Source: Azotobacter beijerinckii
Lineage (GTDB): Bacteria; Pseudomonadota; Gammaproteobacteria; Pseudomonadales; Pseudomonadaceae
Direction: 5' to 3'
Length of the DNA stretch: 58,307 bases
NCBI RefSeq assembly: GCF_900110885.1
Contig: NZ_FOFJ01000025.1
Coordinates: forward strand, 1-58,307
Shown: positions 8,597 through 15,793 of the stretch, piece after piece
Position numbering within the stretch: position 1 is the stretch's first letter
Layout: every line of letters begins with the position of its first letter
Position numbers and translations under genes: made by a program
Notes under the pieces: model-generated
What the model was told of the DNA's origin: nothing
What the model saw: the letters and a program-made list of their open reading frames with translations, nothing else
The model's database searches: none

Positions 8597-8665
8597 GGGT
8601 GGACAACGCCGCAGGCTTGTCCACCCCGCTACTCTGCGGCGGCGTCCCGTGCGGGGCGCCGCCGC
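8597..8665. terminator. Two tandem hairpins between convergent genes
   Basis: The first hairpin is GGGTGGACAA (8597-8606) with TTGTCCACCC (8617-8626), a perfect 10-bp stem. The second is GCGGCGGCG (8636-8644) with CGCCGCCGC (8657-8665), extended by an inner CCC/GGG. They lie between potI and the convergent glutathione S-transferase-like gene and can terminate both strands. The first resembles short interspersed GTAGGGTGGA...TCCACC repeats scattered in Pseudomonas-group genomes. Confidence 0.6.
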
Positions 8666-8672
8666 GATCCGC

Positions 8673-9299
8673 TCAGCGCAGCGCAGCGGCGTAACCTTCT
8701 TCCATCAGCACCTGGCGCACCGCCGGGCGCTGGAGCATCCGCCGGTAGTGGGCCTGGCAGTTGGCGGGCAGGGCGATCCCGGTGCGGTCGGCCCAGAACT
8801 CCACGTAGAACAGCGCGCAGTCGGCGATGCCGAAGCTACCGGCCAGATACTCGCGCCCCTCCAGCAGGCGGTCGGCGACCGCGAAGCCGCGTTCGAGGAT
8901 CTCCCGTCCCTGGGCCTGGACCGCCTCGTGCTGCGCTGCGTCGGTGGCGAACTTCTCGGTGGTGAAGATCCGCGCGAAGCCCTGGCCGTGGAGGGTGCCG
9001 ACCGCGAAGTTCATCGCCTCCAGCACCCGCGCCTCGCCGTCGGCGTCCTCCGGCAGCAGCCGGCGCTTGGGATGGCGGCGCGCCAGCCACCAGGCGATCG
9101 ACTGGAAGTCGGTGAGCGCCGTGCCGTCGTCGCGCACCAGGGTCGGGATGGTCGCCTTGGGGTTGAGGGCCAGGTACTCGGGCTTGAACTGGTCGCCGGC
9201 CAGCAGGTTGACCAGGTGGACCTCGAACACCAGCTCCAGCTCCTCGAGGAGGATGTGGATGCCGGTGCTGCAGGAGCCGGGGGTCATGTAGAACTTCAT
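8673..9299 (-). CDS. Glutathione S-transferase-like protein (208 aa), last gene of the NifA operon
   Basis: The N-terminal thioredoxin-like domain begins MKFYMTPGSCSTGIHILLEE, with the serine/cysteine pair where GSTs carry their catalytic residue, then NPKATIPTLVRDDG (the cis-Pro) and LTDFQSIAWWLA (the ES/QS glutathione-contact position). The C-terminal helical domain ends with SFGIADCALFYVEFW. It overlaps the preceding gene by one base. Because it sits at the end of a NifA-type operon it may serve redox protection or cofactor chemistry of nitrogenase; that is inference from context. A link to the nif-associated NifO protein cannot be shown by reading. Confidence 0.8.
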   Translation of the reverse strand: MKFYMTPGSCSTGIHILLEELELVFEVHLVNLLAGDQFKPEYLALNPKATIPTLVRDDGTALTDFQSIAWWLARRHPKRRLLPEDADGEARVLEAMNFAVGTLHGQGFARIFTTEKFATDAAQHEAVQAQGREILERGFAVADRLLEGREYLAGSFGIADCALFYVEFWADRTGIALPANCQAHYRRMLQRPAVRQVLMEEGYAAALR

Positions 9300-9670
9300 C
9301 ATGCCTCGGTCTCCTCCCAGTCGAGTTCCGGCTCGAGCAGGCCCTGCTCGCGGATCATCGCCTTGAACGCCTTCATCACCGGCCGGGAGATCATGGTCTC
9401 GGCCAGCACGCGCTTTTCGTAGAGGAGGAATTGCATATCCTCGTCCAGGCGCTTGCGGGAGTCGGCGATCAGCCGGTGGATGTCCGCGCCGAGCTTCTCG
9501 CCGGGACGGCCCTTGACCTGCTCGTAGAGCAGCGCCATCACCAGCTTCTCGGTGGGCTTCATCTTGCACTTGCCGTCGAGGATCTTGAGCATCACCGCGG
9601 TGGCGCAGTCGACGTGGGGCGGCGACAGCGGATGTTCCTCGGCCCAGCGGGCCACGCGCGCGGCGGTCAT
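9299..9670 (-). CDS. Unrecognised 123-aa protein in the NifA operon
   Basis: A mostly helical, charged, soluble protein. Recognisable parts are HVDCATAVMLKILDGKCK near residues 19-36, with two cysteines, and a helix-rich middle (TEKLVMALLYEQVK). The C-terminus is acidic (LDWEETEA). I do not recognise a family. It overlaps the NifX-like gene by four bases (ATGA) and the GST-like gene by one base, so it is firmly part of the operon and probably made in step with them. The two cysteines could bind a metal or cluster, but nothing in the sequence proves it. Confidence 0.75.
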   Translation of the reverse strand: MTAARVARWAEEHPLSPPHVDCATAVMLKILDGKCKMKPTEKLVMALLYEQVKGRPGEKLGADIHRLIADSRKRLDEDMQFLLYEKRVLAETMISRPVMKAFKAMIREQGLLEPELDWEETEA

Positions 9671-10029
9671 GCCAGCACCTCGCCGGCGGCGCTGCGCCGC
9701 GCGTAGTCGAGCAGGGAGGCCTCGATGGTCTCCCAGGCGTAGGCGGAGACGGCGCGCACGCCGATCGCCGCGAGCTTTTCGGTCGGCCCGTCGCCGATCT
9801 TGGCGACGAACACCGCCTGGCAGTCCTTGATGGCTTCGAGGATGCCGGCCATCGCGCTCTGGTTGGAGCTGTTGCCCAGGCAGTAGTGCTCGACCTCGCG
9901 CGACTCCAGCAGGCGGCAGCTTTCCGGGGTGACCTCGTAGATCGCGAAGCGCTTGGCGTGGCCGAAGTGCTCGCTGATCGCCTGGCCTTCCTTGCTGGCC
10001 ACCGCCAGCTTCACCGGGAATTCGATCAT
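9667..10029 (-). CDS. NifX / NifB C-terminal-like cofactor-binding domain protein (120 aa)
   Basis: A stand-alone domain of the dinitrogenase iron-molybdenum cofactor biosynthesis family. The hallmark HFGHAKRFAIYEV lies at about residues 21-33. VEHYCLGN near residues 46-53 matches the VEPYC-type motif of the NifB C-terminal domain more than NifX. DCQAVFVAKIGDGPTEKL near residues 69-86 matches the conserved C-x-A-V...KIGD region. Such domains bind and carry nitrogenase cofactor precursors (NifB-co, VK-cluster) or FeMo-co. It lies 9 bases after the rhodanese-ankyrin gene. Naming it NifX would overreach; it is a paralogue expressed with an unusual partner set. Confidence 0.85.
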   Translation of the reverse strand: MIEFPVKLAVASKEGQAISEHFGHAKRFAIYEVTPESCRLLESREVEHYCLGNSSNQSAMAGILEAIKDCQAVFVAKIGDGPTEKLAAIGVRAVSAYAWETIEASLLDYARRSAAGEVLA

Positions 10030-10038
10030 CGTTGCTCC

Positions 10039-10824
10039 TCAGTCGGCGGTATGGCGCAGGAGTTTCAGGCAGGCCCGCGAGGCGGCCAGTTCCACCGCGC
10101 GCAGGTCGTCGAAGTTGCGCACCTGCGGGTCGGCGCCGGCGTCCAGGAGGATCTTCAACAGCTCCGGGCGGTCGCTGGAGGCGGTGTACATCAGCGCCGT
10201 GGAGCCGGCGTCGTTGCGGTTGTCCAGCTCGATGCCGGCCTCGATCAGATCCTGCACCAGCGCGGTGTCGCGGGACACGCAGCCGAGCCAGAGGGCGGTG
10301 TTGCCGTCGTCGTTGCGCGCCTTGACGTCGGCGCCGAGGGCCAGCAGTTCCCGGACGAGTTCGCGGCGGCCCTGCAGGGCGGCGCGCATCAGCGGGGTCA
10401 GGCCGTGCTGGCCGCGGGCTTCGAGATCGTCCGCCGGGTACTGCCAGTCGGCGAGGAAGGCGGCCAGTTCGGCGCTGGGTGCGCCGCCCGGCGCTGCGGC
10501 TTCGGTCAGGGCCGTGGCCAGCGGCCGGTAGCCGCCGTCGACGCTGTAGACGCGGGCGAAGCGGAAGTCGCTGAACATCTGCGCGAAGGTCTTGCTGGCG
10601 TTGCCGTGGTAGCAGTAGATCAGCACCGGCTTGTCCTTGGGCAGGCGGCCGAGCCACAGCGGCACGCGGTCCTCGGTCAGGTGCATGGCGCCGTCGAGGT
10701 GCTCCTGCTGGTAGCTGTGCAGGTCGCGCACGTCGAACAGCTTGAGTTCCGGTTCGGCGCGGAGCAGGGCCGCGGCCTCGACCGCGGAAAGGCATTGGTA
10801 GGGAATCCGTTCGGCTGGGGCCAT
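10039..10824 (-). CDS. Rhodanese-ankyrin fusion protein (261 aa)
   Basis: The N-terminal rhodanese domain (about residues 8-105) holds LKLFDVRDLHSYQQEHLDGA and an active-site loop CYHGNAS near residue 71, the loop size of GlpE-like sulfurtransferases, with the catalytic cysteine present. The C-terminal half (about 135-255) carries three to four ankyrin repeats: GLTPLMRAALQGRRELV, GNTALWLGCVSRDTALV and GSTALMYTASSDRPELL. The rhodanese would pass persulfide sulfur and the ankyrin part would dock a partner, perhaps a nitrogenase assembly factor. It is preceded by a GGAG ribosome site. It lies 18 bases after the nitroreductase-like gene and 9 bases before the NifX-like gene. Confidence 0.88.
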   Translation of the reverse strand: MAPAERIPYQCLSAVEAAALLRAEPELKLFDVRDLHSYQQEHLDGAMHLTEDRVPLWLGRLPKDKPVLIYCYHGNASKTFAQMFSDFRFARVYSVDGGYRPLATALTEAAAPGGAPSAELAAFLADWQYPADDLEARGQHGLTPLMRAALQGRRELVRELLALGADVKARNDDGNTALWLGCVSRDTALVQDLIEAGIELDNRNDAGSTALMYTASSDRPELLKILLDAGADPQVRNFDDLRAVELAASRACLKLLRHTAD

Positions 10825-10842
10825 GAAGGGTCTCCGCAGGAG

Positions 10843-12519
10843 TCAGTGGGGGAGGGTGTCGGCGTCGTCGGCGTAGGCCGGCGCGGATTCGATGCGCGGG
10901 TCCTCCACCGGCAGGCCGACCGTGAAGTGGTAGAGCGTCTGCCAGGCGTGGCCTTCGAGGCCGAGCAGGGCGCGCACCGGGTCGTCGAAGAAGCAGCCGA
11001 TGCCGGTGCCGCGCAGGCCCTGGGCCTCGGCCTCCAGGTAGAGCGCCTGGCCGATCAGCCCGGCCTCGCGGTAGAGGCTGCGGTAGGCGGCCGGACCGCT
11101 TTCCAGCGCGGCGTCGAACGCGGCGAGCATGCCGAGGGCGAAGCAGGCGTTGGCGGCGATGTCCTGGTGGCAGTGCAGGCTGCGGGTGCTGCGCTGCAGT
11201 TCGAGCGGCTCCAGGCCGGCCAGCTGCAGCAGGGGCTCGAGGCCGGGCACCGGCGCGAGGGCGAAGCGCCCGGCGAGCAGCGGGCGCAGGGCGTCCCGCT
11301 GCGCCGCGCTGCGCGGCAGCAGGTAGAGGCCGGGGGCCAGTCCTTCGACACGGGCGACGAACAGCACCAGCGCGCTGCGCGGGGTTTCGGCGAAGACATC
11401 CCAGGGCAGCCCGGCGGCCGGCTGCAGGCGGGCGAGGACCGCGGCGAACTGCGCCTGCCCCATCACATGGTGGCGGTCGAAGCGCTGGGCGCTGCGCCGC
11501 TCGCCGAGCAGCGCCTGCACCGGCTTGGCAGCCTCGCCGGGCGCGCGCGGCGCCGGTGCGGGCAGTGTGGCGGCAGGCTGCGCCTCGCCGTCGGCGCGGC
11601 GGGTGGCGGCGGCCACCTGGGCGATCGCCGGCCAGCTGTACATGGGGTAGCGGTCGATGGTCGAGGCCACCCCGTGCCAGGTGGCGTGCTCGGCCAGGGT
11701 TTGCAGTTCGGTGCTCGCCAGCGGCTTCGGCGGCGCGGCACAGAAGCTCGCGGCGAGGAGGATCTCGGCCTCCTCCAGCTCGGTTTCGGCGCGCTTGCGG
11801 GCGGGGAATTCGGCGAGCCGGTCGATGCCGGCCAGCCGCGCGAGGGTGTCGCTGCCGACGTGGGCCTGCTCGGCGAGCCGCCAGCCGAGCACGGCGGCGG
11901 CGTAGCGCAGGGCGCCGGCGGCGTGGCCGGTGTCCAGCTGGCAGTAGCGGAAGGCGCGTTCGCCGTACTTCCAGGCCTCGCGCCACATCACCGAGGTGAG
12001 CAGGATGGCCAGGCTCGGCTCCCGGCCGGCGGTGGGATGCGCGGCGCGCAGCTCGAGTGCGTGGTTCTCGGGACGGTAGTGGTACAGGCCGTCCTGCAGC
12101 GCGTCGATGCCGGCGATCAGCAGGTAGGCCTCGGTGGGGTGCAGGTTGCCGCTGGAGGGGTTGGCGCGTACCGCCCAGCGGTCCGGGCCGTAGCTTTTCC
12201 AGGCGGTGAGGCCGAGCGACAGCTGCAGCAGGGCACCGAGGCTCGCCAGATCGGGCGGCAGCGGCGCCTGCTGCGGCTCGTCGAGCCGGGCGAACGGTCG
12301 CTGCAGCGCGGCGTGCAGGGCGCTGTCGGGCGGCACGGCCGAGAGCCTGGGCAGGGCGATCTGCGGGGCGCCCTGGAAATGCCGGAACGGCGCCGGCTGG
12401 GCGTCCCAGTCGAGGGTGCCGGGGCCGGAGGCGTAGGCCTCGAAGCGGTGCTTGGTGCGCTGGTGATAGTCCAGCACGGCCGCCAGGGCGGCGGGGGCGG
12501 GCGGAGTCGAGGTCGGCAT
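10843..12519 (-). CDS. Twin nitroreductase (SagB/ThcOx-like) family protein (558 aa), first gene of the NifA operon
   Basis: Two nitroreductase-fold halves are visible. The first has RANPSSGNLHPTEAYLL near residue 118 and GLYHYRPENHALEL, the flavin-binding signature of SagB/ThcOx-type oxidases. The second (from about residue 335) has LLGERRSAQRFDRHHV, GLAPGLYLLPR and GLRGTGIGCFFDDP, in the same order as nitroreductases. The protein should bind FMN and oxidise or reduce a small substrate or peptide; its substrate is unknown. I start at the ATG ending at 12519. A TTG frame start at 12561 lies inside the sigma-54 promoter and cannot be in the message. Ribosome site is weak. Confidence 0.85.
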   Translation of the reverse strand: MPTSTPPAPAALAAVLDYHQRTKHRFEAYASGPGTLDWDAQPAPFRHFQGAPQIALPRLSAVPPDSALHAALQRPFARLDEPQQAPLPPDLASLGALLQLSLGLTAWKSYGPDRWAVRANPSSGNLHPTEAYLLIAGIDALQDGLYHYRPENHALELRAAHPTAGREPSLAILLTSVMWREAWKYGERAFRYCQLDTGHAAGALRYAAAVLGWRLAEQAHVGSDTLARLAGIDRLAEFPARKRAETELEEAEILLAASFCAAPPKPLASTELQTLAEHATWHGVASTIDRYPMYSWPAIAQVAAATRRADGEAQPAATLPAPAPRAPGEAAKPVQALLGERRSAQRFDRHHVMGQAQFAAVLARLQPAAGLPWDVFAETPRSALVLFVARVEGLAPGLYLLPRSAAQRDALRPLLAGRFALAPVPGLEPLLQLAGLEPLELQRSTRSLHCHQDIAANACFALGMLAAFDAALESGPAAYRSLYREAGLIGQALYLEAEAQGLRGTGIGCFFDDPVRALLGLEGHAWQTLYHFTVGLPVEDPRIESAPAYADDADTLPH

Positions 12520-12556
12520 GGTCTGATGGAATTCTTGTAGGCCGGGGGAGTGTACT

Positions 12557-12573
12557 TGCAAGAGCAGTACCAG
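12557..12573 (-). promoter_or_regulatory. Sigma-54 (-24/-12) promoter, nif type
   Basis: On the minus strand CTGGTACTGCTCTTGCA matches the nif promoter consensus CTGGYAYR-N4-TTGCA at every fixed base except the R. The invariant GG and GC are exactly ten bases apart. Transcription would start near 12546, giving a leader of about 27 bases before the ATG of the nitroreductase-like gene. Confidence 0.85.
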
Positions 12574-12636
12574 ACTGCAGATTGCCCGTCTGGCAAGGGC
12601 TGCTGCGGTTTACCGGCAGGGTCGGCGGTGCGACAT

Positions 12637-12652
12637 TGTCGGCTTTGTGACA
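12637..12652 (-). promoter_or_regulatory. NifA upstream activator sequence
   Basis: TGTCACAAAGCCGACA on the minus strand is a perfect TGT-N10-ACA. Its centre lies about 98 bases upstream of the predicted start site, within the 80-150 range typical of NifA sites. The other bases of the 12520-12839 intergenic region show no further clear site, though the region is shared with the divergent gene at 12840. Confidence 0.8.
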
Positions 12653-12839
12653 GGTCGAAGGGGCGAAATCGGTGCATTGCGCGGGGGCAACGTAAGGTTT
12701 GGCTGACAAAGCCCGGTCCTGTGTAAAGGTCCGGGTAAAGCCGGGTTGACAACGGTTTTTCCGTGCCCCGCACGCTTAGGATGTCGTCACGCCCGGCTGC
12801 CGGGCGCCGTTATCCATCGCACCGTTCCGAGGTCATCCC

Positions 12840-13253
12840 ATGCAATCGACCCGTCTACTCGCCGGCCTGGGCCTGGCACTCTGCCTGGGCAGTTCCCTGG
12901 TGCTGGCCGGCCCCTCCCATGAGCAGGACGACTGGCGCTACCGCGACGCCCGCGGGCCTGCCGCTCGCGACAGCTACGCCGAAGAGCGCCCGCCGGCGGA
13001 TTTCGGCCCGCTGCGCGAGTCGATCCGCGAGCACCGCCACGACATCGGTCGCGGCCCGGCGCTGCCGGCGCATGTGCGGATCGTCAGGGGCAAGCGGCTG
13101 CCGTCCGGCTGGGGCAGCCGGTTGAGCGCCGGGCAACTGCATCACCTGCCGCAGTACCGCGGCTACGAGTGGCGCCGCGCCGGCAGCAGCCTGGTGCTGG
13201 TCGACAGCCGCCGCGGTACGGTCCAGGAGGTCCTGCACGGCGTGCTGGACTGA
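12840..13253 (+). CDS. Secreted RcnB/CigR-like small protein (137 aa)
   Basis: A signal peptide (MQSTRLLAGLGLALCLGSSLVLA) is followed by a charged Arg/Asp/Glu-rich linker and a C-terminal domain with LPSGWGSRLSAGQLHHLP and YEWRRAGSSLVLVDSRRGT. This pattern fits the periplasmic RcnB/CigR group, where a basic loop and a YEW..VG..LVLV-like strand pair are conserved. Exact function is unknown in pseudomonads. A GAGG ribosome site precedes the ATG. It is divergent from the NifA operon and shares its upstream region, but no sigma-54 site faces it. Confidence 0.65.
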   Translation: MQSTRLLAGLGLALCLGSSLVLAGPSHEQDDWRYRDARGPAARDSYAEERPPADFGPLRESIREHRHDIGRGPALPAHVRIVRGKRLPSGWGSRLSAGQLHHLPQYRGYEWRRAGSSLVLVDSRRGTVQEVLHGVLD

Positions 13254-13287
13254 TCCGCCCGTTTCCGCTCCGTACCGGGCCGCCGGA

Positions 13288-14052
13288 TCAGGGGGCGTCG
13301 ACCTGGCCGACGCGCAGCGCCAGCGGCCAGCGGACCGTGCGGCGCGCTGCCGGATCGCCCCAGGCCGCGGCCAGCTCGGCGGCAAAGCGCTCCACGGGCG
13401 CGCGGCCCTGGGCCTTTTCCAGTTCACGCACGGCGGACCAGGTATCGAGGTAGCCGAGCAGCTCGGCCAGGCCCCACTGCACCTCGATCGCCAGGGCGGG
13501 CGCCTGACGCTCCGCGAAGGGGAAGGGGAGGCTCCGGTAGCCCTCCTCGACATGACGCCGCTCGGCCGGCCACCAGGGGCCGAGCACCCGGTAATAGAAG
13601 TGCTCGACGAGCGGCGTCGGCGGGCCTTCCACCTGCAGCACGCCGTAGCTGATCAGCGCCAGCGCCGCTCCGGGGCGGGCGACCCGGCGCACTTCGGCAT
13701 AGAAGCGTTCGAGATCGAGCCAGTGGGCGGCCTGGGCGACGGTGATCAGGTCGACGCTGGCCGGCGGCAGGCCGCTGTCCTCGGCGAGCGCCACGCGGTA
13801 GTCCACGCCCGGATGCGGCTCGGCATTGGCGATCTGCGCCGCGCTGGCATCGGTCGCCAGCACGCGGGCGAAGCGCCCGGCCAGCGGCCCCGAGAGCTGC
13901 CCGGTACCGCAGCCGCAGTCCAGAGCGCAGGCGGTGGCCGGCGCGAGGTCGGCCAGGTAGTCGATCAGCGCGGCGGGATAGCTCGGGCGATGTGCCGCAT
14001 AGCCGGCGGCGGCTGTGGAGAAATGGTCCTTGAACGGGCGGGGTTCGGTCAT
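13288..14052 (-). CDS. Class I SAM-dependent methyltransferase (254 aa)
   Basis: The Rossmann methyltransferase core shows motif I CALDCGCGTGQLSGPL near residue 41, the acidic end of the next strand (VLATDASAAQI), and motif IV LITVAQAAHWLDLERF, the VAQAAHW pattern of a subgroup related to BioC and ubiquinone-type methyltransferases. The C-terminal part (WSAVRELEKAQG) is common in this class. Substrate unknown. It runs convergent to the RcnB-like gene with only 34 bases between and no strong terminator. Confidence 0.8.
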   Translation of the reverse strand: MTEPRPFKDHFSTAAAGYAAHRPSYPAALIDYLADLAPATACALDCGCGTGQLSGPLAGRFARVLATDASAAQIANAEPHPGVDYRVALAEDSGLPPASVDLITVAQAAHWLDLERFYAEVRRVARPGAALALISYGVLQVEGPPTPLVEHFYYRVLGPWWPAERRHVEEGYRSLPFPFAERQAPALAIEVQWGLAELLGYLDTWSAVRELEKAQGRAPVERFAAELAAAWGDPAARRTVRWPLALRVGQVDAP

Positions 14053-14137
14053 GGCGGAGCGCTCGGCGGCGGAAACGCCCCGACCTTAGCAGAGGGCGGG
14101 CGTCTCCGGCATCCGCCCGTTCGGTTCGCGCCGGCCG

Positions 14138-15049
14138 CTACAGCGGCTCGCTCCACAGGCACAGGGCCAGGATGGCGGACTGGTCGGGGGCGAGCTCCAC
14201 GGCGTCGTCCAGCACGTTGGCCGTCTCGATGCAGAGCATGCGCTGCCAGGCGTCGTCGGCGAACTGCGAGAGGCGCGCGGCCTTGTCGATCCAGGGGTTC
14301 CAGACGATCGCCGAGTGCGAGCCGCTGGCTTCGAGGCAGATCCGCCGCTTCCAGCCGGGGTCGACCAGGTCGAGCCGCGGCGGGGTGTCCAGGTAGATGC
14401 GGTCGGTCTCGCCGGCAAAGTGCAGGATGCCGCTCTGCTGGCGCTCGTCCCAGCCCTCCAGGGTTTCGATGTAGCGCAGGCCGTCGAGGCCCTCGATGCT
14501 CGCCTCGCGGATGTCGCTGACCGCCAGGTAGGTGTGCAGCGCCTGGCTCAGGGCGACCCGGTAGCTGCCGCGGTTGTGGGTGGTCAGGCGCAGGTCGAGG
14601 CGTTCGTCGAGGCGGATGGCCAGGGTCAGGTCGAGCGCGTGGGGCCAGTCGGGCAGTCCGCTGCTGGGCTGCAGCAGGCTGAAGGCCAGGGTCACCGCGC
14701 CGTTCTCCTTGGCGATGTCCAGCAGCTGCCAGTCGCGGCCGCGTACCTCTCCGTGGGCCGGTGCCGGGCCCTCGCCCTCGCGCATGGCGCGCACGCCGGC
14801 CGGGTTGCGCGCCAGGTCGCCGAACCAGGGCCAGCACACCGGCACGCCGCCGCGCACCGACTGGCCGCGGCGAAATTCCGCCTGTTCGCTGAGCCAGATC
14901 AGCGGCGGTTCGCCGTCGCGCTGGTAGCTGAGAATCTGGGCGCCCTGTTCGGCGACCAGCAGTTCGGCCGAGGCGGTTCTGATCCGCCAGCAGGGCAGTT
15001 CGTCCATCTCGACCCGTTCGACCTGGGGGAGTGTGGCGGCGTGGTTCAT
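14138..15049 (-). CDS. D-hexose-6-phosphate mutarotase (YeaD-like, 303 aa)
   Basis: An aldose-1-epimerase-fold enzyme that interconverts the anomers of glucose-6-phosphate-like sugars. Family marks are GAQILSYQRDGEPPLIWLSE, a run of arginines (RRGQSVRGGVPVCWPWFG) that would hold the phosphate, the catalytic histidine in QALHTYL, and a glutamate in MLCIETANV. I chose the ATG ending at 15049 (MNHAATLPQ) because GAGAGGA lies upstream; the frame stays open ten codons more. Confidence 0.85.
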   Translation of the reverse strand: MNHAATLPQVERVEMDELPCWRIRTASAELLVAEQGAQILSYQRDGEPPLIWLSEQAEFRRGQSVRGGVPVCWPWFGDLARNPAGVRAMREGEGPAPAHGEVRGRDWQLLDIAKENGAVTLAFSLLQPSSGLPDWPHALDLTLAIRLDERLDLRLTTHNRGSYRVALSQALHTYLAVSDIREASIEGLDGLRYIETLEGWDERQQSGILHFAGETDRIYLDTPPRLDLVDPGWKRRICLEASGSHSAIVWNPWIDKAARLSQFADDAWQRMLCIETANVLDDAVELAPDQSAILALCLWSEPL

Positions 15050-15125
15050 GGCAGGGTCCTCTCGATGCAGATGGCCCATTAGATCGCGCGCGGCGGAAAA
15101 GCTCCATCACGCGGAAGGGGGGCCT

Positions 15126-15524
15126 CTAGCGGCGCGGTACCGCGCGGGTACGGCCGCCGCCGTCGATGGCGACGAAGACGAACATCGCCTCGGTCACCTT
15201 GCGCCATTCGCTGGACAGCGGGTCGTCGCTCCACACCTCGACGAGCATCTGGATCGAGCTGCGACCCTGCTGCAGGAGCTTGGTATAGAAGGAGAGCTGG
15301 GCGCCGACCGCCACCGGCACCATGAAGGCCATGCGGTCGATCGCCACCGTGGCCACCCGTCCGCCGGCCAGCCGGCTGGCCGTGGCGGTGCCGGCCAGGT
15401 CCATCTGGGCGACCAGCCAGCCGCCGTAGATGTCGCCGAAGCCGTTGGCGTCGCGGGGCAGCGCGGTGATCTGCAGGGCCAGATCGCCCTGGGGAACCGG
15501 GTCATCCTGTTCGAGTTCGTTCAT
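15126..15524 (-). CDS. Acyl-CoA thioesterase, YciA-like hotdog protein (132 aa)
   Basis: A single hotdog domain of the YciA/BFIT type, which hydrolyses acyl-CoA. The N-terminal [21 protein letters not shown] carries the helix with the Asp/Gln region used in catalysis, followed by [15 protein letters not shown] and LVEVWSDDP. The length is normal. It is a lone minus-strand gene; the pstS promoter lies divergently next to it. Confidence 0.85.
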   Translation of the reverse strand: MNELEQDDPVPQGDLALQITALPRDANGFGDIYGGWLVAQMDLAGTATASRLAGGRVATVAIDRMAFMVPVAVGAQLSFYTKLLQQGRSSIQMLVEVWSDDPLSSEWRKVTEAMFVFVAIDGGGRTRAVPRR

Positions 15525-15694
15525 GGGATAGGTTCGTCGGGCGCTTGTCGGGCGGCAGGAATGAGGCCCCGATTATAACGGGAAGGGCGGGCAGCAGGCG
15601 AGCGTGGCCGGTTCGGAAATGTCAAGGGGGCGGTTTTCGGCACCCATTTCGCGCGGTATCGGGCCATGCGGGAAAAGTTCCCTCGGATCATCTA

Positions 15695-15723
15695 AGGTCA
15701 CAAAGCTGTCATGTTTCGTTCAT
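15695..15723 (+). promoter_or_regulatory. Pho box (three 7-mer repeats) of pstS
   Basis: AGGTCAC (15695-15701), CTGTCAT (15706-15712) and CGTTCAT (15717-15723) repeat every 11 bases, the spacing of PhoB-binding CTGTCAT half-sites. It lies about 70 bases upstream of the pstS ATG, as expected for activation under low phosphate. Confidence 0.85.
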
Positions 15724-15793
15724 AGAGTGGTCACGGGTCCTGCCGATACTGGCCCGCGATCCGAACCAATACCGTCCTGCTTGGGAGCAAGGC

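Noticed and set aside
9886..12540. An 884-codon plus-strand frame over the NifA operon
   Set aside because: It runs antisense to the rhodanese and nitroreductase genes, which have clear domains, and its own translation is Gly/Gln/Val-rich filler without motifs.
12519..12561. A TTG start at 12561 for the nitroreductase-like gene
   Set aside because: It lies within the -12 element of the sigma-54 promoter, upstream of the predicted transcript start.
12653..12839. A NifA promoter for the RcnB-like gene at 12840
   Set aside because: No plus-strand -24/-12 element with correct spacing is present, though the activator site lies between the two divergent genes.
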